Positions 5,058 to 11,858 of a stretch of 11,858 nucleotides of DNA are shown here, piece after piece (position 1 is the first letter of the stretch; every line of letters begins with the position of its first letter). The notes beneath the pieces were generated by a model. That model saw only the letters and a program-made list of their open reading frames with translations. It did no database searches and had not been told where the DNA came from. The stretch comes from an uncultured Eubacteriales bacterium (GTDB taxonomy: Bacteria; Bacillota; Clostridia; Oscillospirales; Acutalibacteraceae). The stretch is taken from the NCBI GenBank assembly GCA_900320925.1, contig ONUD01000255.1, forward strand, positions 1 through 11,858. The letters are read 5' to 3'. The position numbers were made by a program, and so were the translations under genes.

Positions 5058-8000
5058 ATTTGATTCCCAACTTCTGCTCCACCTCACTGGCACGCAGTTC
5101 CAGAAGCTTGGAAATTCCCCTGTCCTGCATGGTCACACCATACAGAACATCGGCTTCTTCCATGGTACCCCGTCTGTGGGTGATACAGATAAACTGCGTG
5201 TTGTCATTCATGCGTCTCAGATAGGCGGCAAAACGGTAGACATTCACATCGTCCAAAGCCGCCTCTATTTCGTCCATGACACAAAACGGTGCCGGACTGA
5301 CCTTCATGATGGCAAAATACAAGGCAATGGCTACCAGTGCCTTTTCACCGCCCGACAACAGCTCGATATGGGACACGATTTTCCCGGGCGGTTCTACCGA
5401 AATATCAATGCCCGTTGTCAGCACATTTTCAGGGTCGGACAGGGACAAGGAGGCCTTGCCGCCGCCGAACAGTTCGATAAAGGTAGCAGAAAAGTGCTGA
5501 TTGATAAGCTGGAAGCGTTCCACAAAAATTTCCCGCATTTGTTTTGTCAGTTCGTTAATCAGTTTGAGCAACTCTGCTTTTGATTTTTCCACGTCACCGA
5601 TCTGCACTTTCAAGAATCGATATCGTTCACTGACTTCCTTGTATTCCTCAATGGCGGATACATTGACATTGCCCAGTGAACGGATTTTTTGTTTCAGTTC
5701 ATTCAAGCGTCTTTGAGCCTTGCCCACTTCCTCGATTTTGACGGCAATGTCCTCTGCTTCTCGCTTGGTCAGTTCATATTCCTCCCACAGCTTGGAAAGG
5801 ATTTCATCATATTGTTTTTGCAGGTTGCGGCGTCTTTCCTCCAGTCTTGCCAGTTCTCCTTGCAGATTGGCTTTTTGGGCAGTCTGCTCCCGTTCTTCCT
5901 GACGCAGCTTGGCAGAACGCTGTTCCAGCTGCATTTTCTCTTTGCTAAGCTGTTCCAGCTTTCCGTTGCATTGCAAAGCATTGTCTGCCGACTGCTTTGC
6001 CTGTTCTTCCAGACTTTTGATTTCGGCACGCACTGCTGTATTTTGGGAAAGAATGTCATCAATTTCCTTTTGGTCGCTCCTGATTTTTTCATCGGCATCG
6101 GCTCCCCGCAGCAAGGCATTTTGTATGTCTGCATTGGCAGAATCCATGTCTTTTTGCAGTGTCACCACCGCAAGACGAATTTCCTGAAGCTTGTCCGTAA
6201 GTTCCTCCCGCATTTGCAGGTATTCATTTTTCGAGCCGGACAAGATACTTGCCCGTTCTTCTTGTTTTTGGCTCTGCTGTGTATAGGACTCATACGCTTC
6301 ACGGGCATGGTTCATGCTGTCATTCAATGCCTCCAGCTTATCAGAGGATTCTTTTTGTTCCCGTAAAATTTCTTCCAGTGCCTTTCGGGTATTGTCCAGT
6401 TCGGTTTGGCGGCTGTTGGATTCCGCTTCGATTTTGATTTTATCCTCATTCAGGACGGCAAGCTCCTGTTTCAGACCCTCCCATGATGCGGACAGTTCAG
6501 AAAGTTCCTGTTGCTTCTCCTGATACTGCTCCTGTGTTTCACGGGCAGTATCGGCAATTTTCTGTGCTTCTGCCCGAATCGTCTGTATTTCCGAGGCACG
6601 TCCCAGCAAGCCTGTATTCTTGGAAAGCGAACCGCCTGTCAAAGAACCGCCTGCATTGACTACCTGCCCGTCCAGTGTTACCACACGGAAACGGTAGCCG
6701 TATTTGCCTGCTATAGCGGTGGCACAGTCAATATCCCTTGCTACCACAATCTTGCCCAGCAGGTTAAAAAGAATCTCCCGATAGCACGGTTCACAGGTAC
6801 ACAGAGCGGCGGCGATCCCAATAAAGCCCTCGCACTGTTCCAGACCTGTTTCATGCAGCTCCCTGCCCTTCATCACCGACATCGGCAGAAACGTGGCACG
6901 TCCCCCCCTGCACTGCTTGAGGTAGGCAATGGCACGTTTGGCGGCTTCTTCATCGGTCGTCACGATATTCTGCATCGCCGCACCAAGGGCAATTTCAATG
7001 GCGGTACTGTACTGCGGCGGGGTTTGTATCACTCTGGAAACAGGTCCTTTCAAGCCTGTCAGATTGCCCTTTTTGGCTTCCCGCATGACAATTTTGACAC
7101 TCTGTGCAAAGCCCTCCAGATTGTTTTCCAGTTCCTCCAGCATTTTGGCTTTGCGGAAAAGCTGTTCGCTGTCCAGTGAAAGGCGGTCGGCACTGATTTT
7201 CAGACGGTCACATTCCCGTCTTTGCTTTTCTATGACGGTTTCGTGTTTTTCGATTTCCTCCGACAGCTCCGCCATATTGGTTTTGCAATCCGACAGCATG
7301 GCAGCATAATCCGTCAGTATTTGCTGTAAAGTTGCCTTCTGGGAAATACGGGCTTTCACGGTATTTTCTACATTTTCCATTCTTGCCGTCAGTGCCTCGA
7401 TGGAAGAAGAAGCCGTCATATAGCGTATCTTGGCATCGGCAGATTTTTCGGCAAGCTCCGACAGAACACGGTTAATCTCCTCCAGCTGTTGGGAGGAACG
7501 GTTTTCATCAATTTTGAGAGAATCCAGCTGTCGGGTATAACGGGTCAGTTCTGCCTGCTTTTTTTGCAGACGGTCACGGTATTCTTCCAAGGTTTGCTGT
7601 CGGTCAGCAATTTCTGCTGTAATGGCTTCCCCTGACTGCCGCATGAGGGCAATATCCGCACGGATTCGTTCCACGGTTCCTTCATGGTGCAGGAGGTCAT
7701 TATTCAGGACGGACACCCGTGCAGTTGTTTCGGCAGCCTGTGTTTCATAAGCGGCCGCCTGACGGTGCATCTCATCTGCCTGAGCGGCCAATTCGTTCTG
7801 ACGGGAAAAAATCGTTTCACTTTCCTGCTGTATCCCTTGCAGGGACTGTTCCACGGCATCATACTGTGATTGAGTCACTGTGATGTTATCTTCCTGTTCC
7901 CTGATTTGCAGGGAGGATTTATCAAGCGTCTTGAGCCACAGGGCAATTTCCAGACCACGCTTTTCTTCCGCATAGGAAAGATAGGCTTTTGCCTTTTCGG

Positions 8001-8625
8001 ACTGGACACGCAGGGGTTCCACTCTCCCCTCCAGTTCCGACAGGATGTCCCGCAGACGCACTAAATTTTCCTCTGTTTTGTCGAGCCTTTTTTCGGCATC
8101 GGCTTTTTTATAGCGGAAGCGGGAAATACCGGCGGCTTCTTCAAAAATTTCACGCCGATCTTCACTTTTGGTAGACACGATGGCATCAATTTTGCCCTGA
8201 CCAATCATAGAATAACCGTCACGTCCCAGACCCGTATCCATGAACAGTTCATGGATATCCTGCAAACGCACGGCGGTATTATTCAGTAAATATTCACTGT
8301 TGCCAGAACGGTAGAAGCGTCTTGTCACTGCTACCTCGTCCCCGTCAAACGGCAAACTTCTGTCAGCGTTGTCAATAGACAGGGTAACCTGTGCATAGCC
8401 GGTTTTTTTCCGCTGCTGGGTTCCGTTAAAAATCACGTCCTCCATTTTGGAACACCGCAGTGCTTTGGCAGACTGCTCGCCCAGCACCCAGCGAATCGCA
8501 TCACTGATATTGCTTTTACCGCTGCCGTTTGGCCCCACAACGGCAGTAATGCCGCTTGTAAAATTCAATTTGGTTTTGTCGGGAAACGTCTTGAATCCCT
8601 GAAGTTCCAATCCCTTTAATTTCAC
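5056..8625 (-). CDS. smc: Chromosome segregation ATPase SMC
   Basis: SMC forms the dimeric arms of the SMC-ScpAB condensin, which organises and helps separate newly copied chromosomes. At 1189 residues it has the full family length. Domains in order are the N-terminal ATPase half with Walker A GPNGSGKS (31-38), a first coiled coil (about 170-500), a hinge (about 524-665) ending with the GGSLTGG glycine motif (659 onward), a returning coiled coil, and the C-terminal ATPase half with signature LSGGEK (1090-1095) and Walker B VMDE (D1118, E1119). The GTG start at 8625 gives the classic MKLKGLELQGFK beginning and has an AGGTGA site 4 bases upstream. The hinge contains an unusual cysteine cluster at 609-614. 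Neighbours rnc and ftsY match the conserved Firmicutes order. Confidence 0.98.
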   Translation of the reverse strand: MKLKGLELQGFKTFPDKTKLNFTSGITAVVGPNGSGKSNISDAIRWVLGEQSAKALRCSKMEDVIFNGTQQRKKTGYAQVTLSIDNADRSLPFDGDEVAVTRRFYRSGNSEYLLNNTAVRLQDIHELFMDTGLGRDGYSMIGQGKIDAIVSTKSEDRREIFEEAAGISRFRYKKADAEKRLDKTEENLVRLRDILSELEGRVEPLRVQSEKAKAYLSYAEEKRGLEIALWLKTLDKSSLQIREQEDNITVTQSQYDAVEQSLQGIQQESETIFSRQNELAAQADEMHRQAAAYETQAAETTARVSVLNNDLLHHEGTVERIRADIALMRQSGEAITAEIADRQQTLEEYRDRLQKKQAELTRYTRQLDSLKIDENRSSQQLEEINRVLSELAEKSADAKIRYMTASSSIEALTARMENVENTVKARISQKATLQQILTDYAAMLSDCKTNMAELSEEIEKHETVIEKQRRECDRLKISADRLSLDSEQLFRKAKMLEELENNLEGFAQSVKIVMREAKKGNLTGLKGPVSRVIQTPPQYSTAIEIALGAAMQNIVTTDEEAAKRAIAYLKQCRGGRATFLPMSVMKGRELHETGLEQCEGFIGIAAALCTCEPCYREILFNLLGKIVVARDIDCATAIAGKYGYRFRVVTLDGQVVNAGGSLTGGSLSKNTGLLGRASEIQTIRAEAQKIADTARETQEQYQEKQQELSELSASWEGLKQELAVLNEDKIKIEAESNSRQTELDNTRKALEEILREQKESSDKLEALNDSMNHAREAYESYTQQSQKQEERASILSGSKNEYLQMREELTDKLQEIRLAVVTLQKDMDSANADIQNALLRGADADEKIRSDQKEIDDILSQNTAVRAEIKSLEEQAKQSADNALQCNGKLEQLSKEKMQLEQRSAKLRQEEREQTAQKANLQGELARLEERRRNLQKQYDEILSKLWEEYELTKREAEDIAVKIEEVGKAQRRLNELKQKIRSLGNVNVSAIEEYKEVSERYRFLKVQIGDVEKSKAELLKLINELTKQMREIFVERFQLINQHFSATFIELFGGGKASLSLSDPENVLTTGIDISVEPPGKIVSHIELLSGGEKALVAIALYFAIMKVSPAPFCVMDEIEAALDDVNVYRFAAYLRRMNDNTQFICITHRRGTMEEADVLYGVTMQDRGISKLLELRASEVEQKLGIK

Positions 8626-8629
8626 TTTC

Positions 8630-8635
8630 TCACCT
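8630..8635 (-). promoter_or_regulatory. Ribosome binding site of smc
   Basis: AGGTGA, in the 13-base gap after the radical SAM gene, 4 bases before the GTG start of smc. It supports GTG as the start codon and the MKLKGLELQGFK N-terminus. Confidence 0.75.
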
Positions 8636-8638
8636 TTT

Positions 8639-9643
8639 TTATGGCTGCCAGACAGCCGCTTTTACGTCATATTTGGAAAGTCTGCTGTCCTGCCGTACAA
8701 TGGCAGTCACGCCTGTTTCTGCAAGGTGCAGCAGATTGCTTTTTTTCTGCCCGATAAAACGGGAAACCGATTGCGGATGGACAAAAAACTCTGCTGTTCC
8801 GTTTTTGATTCCTGCCTGTTCCATGGCGGCAAGGGTGTTTTCATACAGGATCTCGCTTTCGCACAGTTCCCGAAAAGCGGGATGATAGGCACCTGCCGCC
8901 ATATGGTCTTTTAGACTCTCACTGTCATGCAGTCCCAGACGGATGACCTTGATATGCCTGTCCTCAAAGTACCGCAGCAGTTTGGCACACAGCGGCACGG
9001 CTGTTTCCAGTGTCTGGGGAACATACTCTCCCTTTTGGTACAGGTCATACAGTTCCGTGCCTTTCAGCACGATGGTCGGATAGATTCTGACGGTATCAGG
9101 CTGCAATGCCGCTATTTGCACAGCGGTATCCCTATCCCTTTCTTCGGTACTCCGATACAAGCCCGTCATCATCTGCAACCCCAGTGAAAAGCCATATGCT
9201 TTTATCAGCTCCGATGCACGGATACTGTCCTGTGCGGTATGCCCTCTCCTGTTGGCGGCTAACACTTCGTCACACATACTTTGCGTACCGAGTTCGATGG
9301 CGGTAACACCATGTTCCCTGAGAATATCCAGCACTTCTTCATCAATGGCATCGGGTCTTGTCGAGAGTCGGATACCATGAAACTCACCGCTTTTGACATA
9401 CGGTGCCGCCGCCCCCAGCAGTTCCAGCATATACGCACGGTCAATGGCTGTAAAGCTGCCGCCGAAAAAGGCGATTTCACTGTTTTTGGTATCGGTCGTC
9501 CGCCTTGCGGTCTGCACGGCATTTTCCACATCCTGCACAGTCGGCTGATATGCCTGTCCTGTAATAGTCCGCTGGTTGCAGAATGTACAGGCATGGGGAC
9601 AGCCGTTATGCGGTACAAATAAAGCTACATTTGAATGTTTCAA
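8639..9643 (-). CDS. Elp3-like radical SAM protein (no acetyltransferase domain)
   Basis: A 334-residue radical S-adenosylmethionine protein. The cluster-binding cysteines appear as CPHACTFC (C15, C19, C22), followed by GGSFTAID (the SAM-binding GGE-like site) and the barrel motifs LSTRPD, IELGTQS and LQMMTGL, then RIYPTIVLKGTEL, which is very typical of the Elp3/COG1243 group. Elp3 proper modifies wobble uridines of tRNA and has a C-terminal acetyltransferase domain; this protein ends before any such domain, so its reaction is not known. Related genes are often found between rnc and smc in Clostridia. The start is a TTG overlapping the rnc stop as TTGA; the GGAG 11 bases upstream is a weak site, so coupling to rnc translation is likely. 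Thirteen bases separate its stop from the smc start. Confidence 0.9.
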   Translation of the reverse strand: MKHSNVALFVPHNGCPHACTFCNQRTITGQAYQPTVQDVENAVQTARRTTDTKNSEIAFFGGSFTAIDRAYMLELLGAAAPYVKSGEFHGIRLSTRPDAIDEEVLDILREHGVTAIELGTQSMCDEVLAANRRGHTAQDSIRASELIKAYGFSLGLQMMTGLYRSTEERDRDTAVQIAALQPDTVRIYPTIVLKGTELYDLYQKGEYVPQTLETAVPLCAKLLRYFEDRHIKVIRLGLHDSESLKDHMAAGAYHPAFRELCESEILYENTLAAMEQAGIKNGTAEFFVHPQSVSRFIGQKKSNLLHLAETGVTAIVRQDSRLSKYDVKAAVWQP

Positions 9644-10314
9644 TATCCCATCAACTCCAAAGCTTCTCTGGCGGCCTGCTGTTCAGCTTCCTTTTTGCTT
9701 CTGCCGCCGCCCTTTCCTATCACGTTGCTGTTCAGGTGTACCTCCACAAAAAAGTGTTTGTCATGGTCAGGACCCTGCTCTCCCGTCAGCACATACGAAA
9801 GATGTTCTTCGGGATTTTTCTGTATAATTTCCTGAAGAGTTGTCTTATAATCCTTAAAGGCACGGGGACGGGGATTTTTGATTTCCGGCTCTACGAATGA
9901 TAAGATAAATCTCCTTGCGTGTTCCATGCCCCCATCCAGATAGATAGAGGCGATAATGGCTTCAAAGGCATCTGCCAGAATGGAGGGACGCTCCTGACCT
10001 TTGAGGTTGCGTTCCCCCCTGCTGAGTTTCAGACAGCGTCCGACACCGAGTGCTTTTGAAAAGCGGCAAAGACTTTTTTCACATACCAGAGAAGCACGCA
10101 GTTTTGACAGTTCTCCCTCCGGCAGATTCGGACAATTTTTGTAGATATAATCCGACACCACCATGCTCAGTACGGCATCTCCCAAAAATTCCAGTCTTTC
10201 ATTGCTTTTTACACCGTGACGCACCTCGTTGGCATAAGAGGAGTGTGTCAGGGCATTTTCGAGATAGTCAAGATTCTGATAGTGATAGCCTATTTTTTTT
10301 TCAAGCTCCTGCAT
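9640..10314 (-). CDS. rnc: Ribonuclease III
   Basis: RNase III cuts double-stranded RNA and processes rRNA precursors and some mRNAs. The product has 224 residues, normal for the family. The catalytic domain has the signature NERLEFLGDAVL (38-49), with acidic residues E39, E42 and D46, then E68 and the metal ligands D115 and E118 in the LADAFEAI segment. A double-stranded-RNA-binding domain follows from about residue 150 and includes GKGGGRSKKEAEQQAA. A GTG at 10323 is in frame but lies inside its own best ribosome binding site; the ATG at 10314 has AGGTG 6 bases upstream and is preferred. The gene starts inside the last codons of plsX, with no acpP between them. Confidence 0.97.
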   Translation of the reverse strand: MQELEKKIGYHYQNLDYLENALTHSSYANEVRHGVKSNERLEFLGDAVLSMVVSDYIYKNCPNLPEGELSKLRASLVCEKSLCRFSKALGVGRCLKLSRGERNLKGQERPSILADAFEAIIASIYLDGGMEHARRFILSFVEPEIKNPRPRAFKDYKTTLQEIIQKNPEEHLSYVLTGEQGPDHDKHFFVEVHLNSNVIGKGGGRSKKEAEQQAAREALELMGY

Positions 10315-11323
10315 TTGTTTCACCTTTTTTCTTCATAGCCGTGATATTGCTTTCAATCTTGCCGATGACATCCGTATTGGTAAAGTCGATCACGGATTTC
10401 ATTGCCGTCACCACCGCATCGGCTTTGGCACTGCCGTGTGTTTTGAGTACCGGCTTTGCCACACCCATCACGGGAGCGGCACCGTACTGGTTATAGTCAA
10501 AATATTCTTTCAATTCATACAGTTCTTTTTTAATCATTAAAGCCGCAAGCTTTGTCTTGGCATTTTTATAAAACACACCCTTGATTTTTTTGAACAGTTC
10601 CTTGGCAACCCCCTCATACATCTTGACAATGACATTCCCCGTAAAGCCGTCTGCCACAATGACATCCGTTTCCCCTGCGGGAATATCCCTTGCTTCCATG
10701 TTGCCGATAAAGTTGACATTGGTTTCTTTCAACAGGCGGAAGGCTTCATGCTGCAATTCACCGCCCTTGTGATCCTCCGTGCCGACATTGGCAAGTGCCA
10801 CACGGGGATTTTTGACATTCAGCACGTTTTCCATGTAGATAGAACCCATGATACCGAACTGCTGGAGCATTTCAGGACGCACCTCAATATTGGCACCGCT
10901 GTCAATCAGCAGTACAGGCCCTTTGGAGGTGGGCATGACGGGCGAAAAGGCCGGACGTTTCACACCCTTGATACGCTTGACAATGAGCGTTGCCCCCATA
11001 ATCAAGGCACCGCTGTTACCTGCGGTCAGAAAAGCATCTGCCCTGCCGTCTGCCAGCAGCTTTAAGCCGACTGCCATCGAAGAATTTTTCTTTGATTTCA
11101 TAATCTCTCCCGCCTCGTCCTCCATAGAGATGATGTCAGGAGCGTCCTCGATGGTAAATTGCGACAAATCAATTGCATTTTCCTTGGCAACTGTTTCCAT
11201 CATTTCCTTGTTGCCCACAAGAATGATTTCCAGATTTTCGTACTTTTCAAGACAAAGTACACAGCCTTTCAATATTTCCAAAGGGGCATTATCTCCGCCG
11301 AATGCGTCAACTAAAACTTTCAT
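10301..11323 (-). CDS. plsX: Phosphate acyltransferase PlsX
   Basis: PlsX converts acyl-ACP to acyl-phosphate, which PlsY uses to make lysophosphatidic acid; it is a peripheral enzyme at the inner face of the membrane. The 340-residue protein has the family N-terminus MKVLVDAFGGDNAP, the conserved TAGNSGAL (about 100-107), the LLIDSGANIEVRPEML region and, near the end, ADGFTGNVIVKMYEG. The start at 11323 is chosen because GAGGAG at 11336-11331 is 7 bases away; the ATG at 11329 would be only 1 base from it. It overlaps trmFO by 17 bases and the next gene rnc by 14 bases. The usual downstream partners fabD, fabG and acpP are not present. Confidence 0.97.
   Translation of the reverse strand: MKVLVDAFGGDNAPLEILKGCVLCLEKYENLEIILVGNKEMMETVAKENAIDLSQFTIEDAPDIISMEDEAGEIMKSKKNSSMAVGLKLLADGRADAFLTAGNSGALIMGATLIVKRIKGVKRPAFSPVMPTSKGPVLLIDSGANIEVRPEMLQQFGIMGSIYMENVLNVKNPRVALANVGTEDHKGGELQHEAFRLLKETNVNFIGNMEARDIPAGETDVIVADGFTGNVIVKMYEGVAKELFKKIKGVFYKNAKTKLAALMIKKELYELKEYFDYNQYGAAPVMGVAKPVLKTHGSAKADAVVTAMKSVIDFTNTDVIGKIESNITAMKKKGETNAGA
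10321..10325 (-). promoter_or_regulatory. Ribosome binding site of rnc inside the plsX coding end
   Basis: AGGTG preceded by six A residues, within the last codons of plsX. It is 6 bases before the ATG at 10314. The in-frame GTG at 10323 is part of this site and is therefore unlikely to be the start. The same A-run plus AGGTG string serves smc at 8640-8631. Confidence 0.75.
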
Positions 11324-11858
11324 TTTCATTCTCCTCTATCAATTTTTGTAAGGCTCTTTCCGAACAGGCAGCCGTCCTTTGACGCTTATCCCTGATCATT
11401 TCGGGAAGCGGCGGCAAAATGCCCATATTTGCCCCCATGGGCTGGAAGTCGCGGATACTTTCATCTGCAATATATCTCGACAATGCCCCTGTCATGGTTT
11501 CAGGCGGCAATATAACAGTCGGCAGGTTTTTCAGTCGTCTGACCGCATTGATTCCTGCCATCATACCCGACGCTCCTGATTCCATGTATCCCTCTACGCC
11601 TGTCATCTGTCCTGCAAAAAAAAGGCTGGGATTGGCTTTCAGGGAAAAGTCGGCATTGAGTACTCTCGGGGAATCCAAAAAGGTATTTCTGTGCATGACA
11701 CCATAGCGAACAAATTCCGCCTGTTTCAGGGCAGGGATCATGCCAAATACTCTCTTTTGTTCGGAGAATCTCAGGTTTGTCTGGAAGCCCACCAGATTAT
11801 ACATTGTTTTATCGGCATTTTCTGTCCGTAACTGCACCACCGCCCAAGGACGATGACC
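11307..11858 (-). CDS. trmFO: TrmFO, C-terminal part (5' end cut by window edge)
   Basis: TrmFO is the folate- and FAD-dependent methyltransferase that makes 5-methyluridine at position 54 of tRNA, in place of the SAM-dependent TrmA. The visible 183 residues cover roughly the last 40 percent of a protein usually about 435 long. Diagnostic stretches are GHRPWAVVQLRTEN, LVGFQTNL, EQKRVFGMIP, EFVRYGVMHRNTF, the FAD-domain motif FAGQMTGVEGYMES and the closing MGANMGILPPL. The frame is open to the right edge, so the fragment is truncated by the window and not broken. Its end overlaps the start of plsX by 17 bases, so plsX is very probably read from the same message. Confidence 0.97.
   Translation of the reverse strand, partial: GHRPWAVVQLRTENADKTMYNLVGFQTNLRFSEQKRVFGMIPALKQAEFVRYGVMHRNTFLDSPRVLNADFSLKANPSLFFAGQMTGVEGYMESGASGMMAGINAVRRLKNLPTVILPPETMTGALSRYIADESIRDFQPMGANMGILPPLPEMIRDKRQRTAACSERALQKLIEENENESFS
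11331..11336 (-). promoter_or_regulatory. Ribosome binding site of plsX inside the trmFO coding end
   Basis: GAGGAG on the coding strand, within the trmFO codons for Glu-Glu. It is 1 base from an ATG at 11329 and 7 bases from an ATG at 11323, which decides the second as the start. Confidence 0.8.

Noticed and set aside
5046..5093. Upstream start of the M50-like gene within smc
   Set aside because: It would add 16 residues of out-of-frame smc translation; the ATG at 5045 has a strong ribosome binding site and a normal membrane-protein N-terminus.
5689..6366. Plus-strand open frame opposite the second SMC coiled coil
   Set aside because: A Phe/Leu-rich shadow of coiled-coil codons; not a membrane protein gene.
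1..11858. CRISPR array, insertion sequence, tRNA, rRNA, riboswitch or strong terminator hairpin
   Set aside because: There is no non-coding gap longer than 13 bases and I saw no regular direct repeats, transposase motifs or hairpin plus T-run outside coding frames.

Overview
This 11.9 kb window is a dense run of housekeeping genes from a Gram-positive anaerobe, most likely a Clostridia member of the Oscillospiraceae/Ruminococcus type. The evidence is the gene order (plsX, rnc, an Elp3-like radical SAM gene, smc, ftsY), the folate-dependent TrmFO, strong AGGAGG-like ribosome binding sites, mid-40s percent GC by eye, and the standard genetic code with UGA used as stop. The exact genus is inference.

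All genes lie on the minus strand, so the operon reads from position 11858 down to 1. In transcription order: C-terminal part of trmFO (tRNA m5U54 methylation), plsX (phospholipid synthesis), rnc (RNase III), an Elp3-like radical SAM protein, smc (chromosome condensation), an M50-type membrane zinc metallopeptidase-like protein, ftsY (signal recognition particle receptor), an XTP/dITP pyrophosphatase (rdgB/yjjX-type role), a YhbY-type ribosome-associated RNA-binding protein, nadD (NAD synthesis), an unrecognised 366-residue protein, and the first 33 codons of a membrane protein cut by the left edge.

No gap between genes exceeds 13 bases. Most junctions overlap (ATGA or TTGA, or 8 to 17 bases), or the ribosome binding site lies in or beside the upstream stop codon. 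I found no internal promoter, terminator, RNA gene, mobile element, CRISPR array or transfer boundary. The window therefore looks like the middle of one long, translationally coupled operon linking lipid synthesis, RNA processing, chromosome organisation, membrane protein targeting, nucleotide-pool cleaning and NAD synthesis.

The unusual parts are additions to a conserved backbone. FtsY carries its charged Ala/Glu/Lys-rich segment (about 100 residues) at the C-terminus instead of the N-terminus. An M50-like membrane protein with a long helical cytosolic tail sits between smc and ftsY. acpP is missing between plsX and rnc, which overlap directly. An uncharacterised protein follows nadD where yqeK/rsfS are often found. 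I see no clear new defence or mobile system; the candidates for new biology are the M50-like protein, the FtsY tail and the 366-residue protein.
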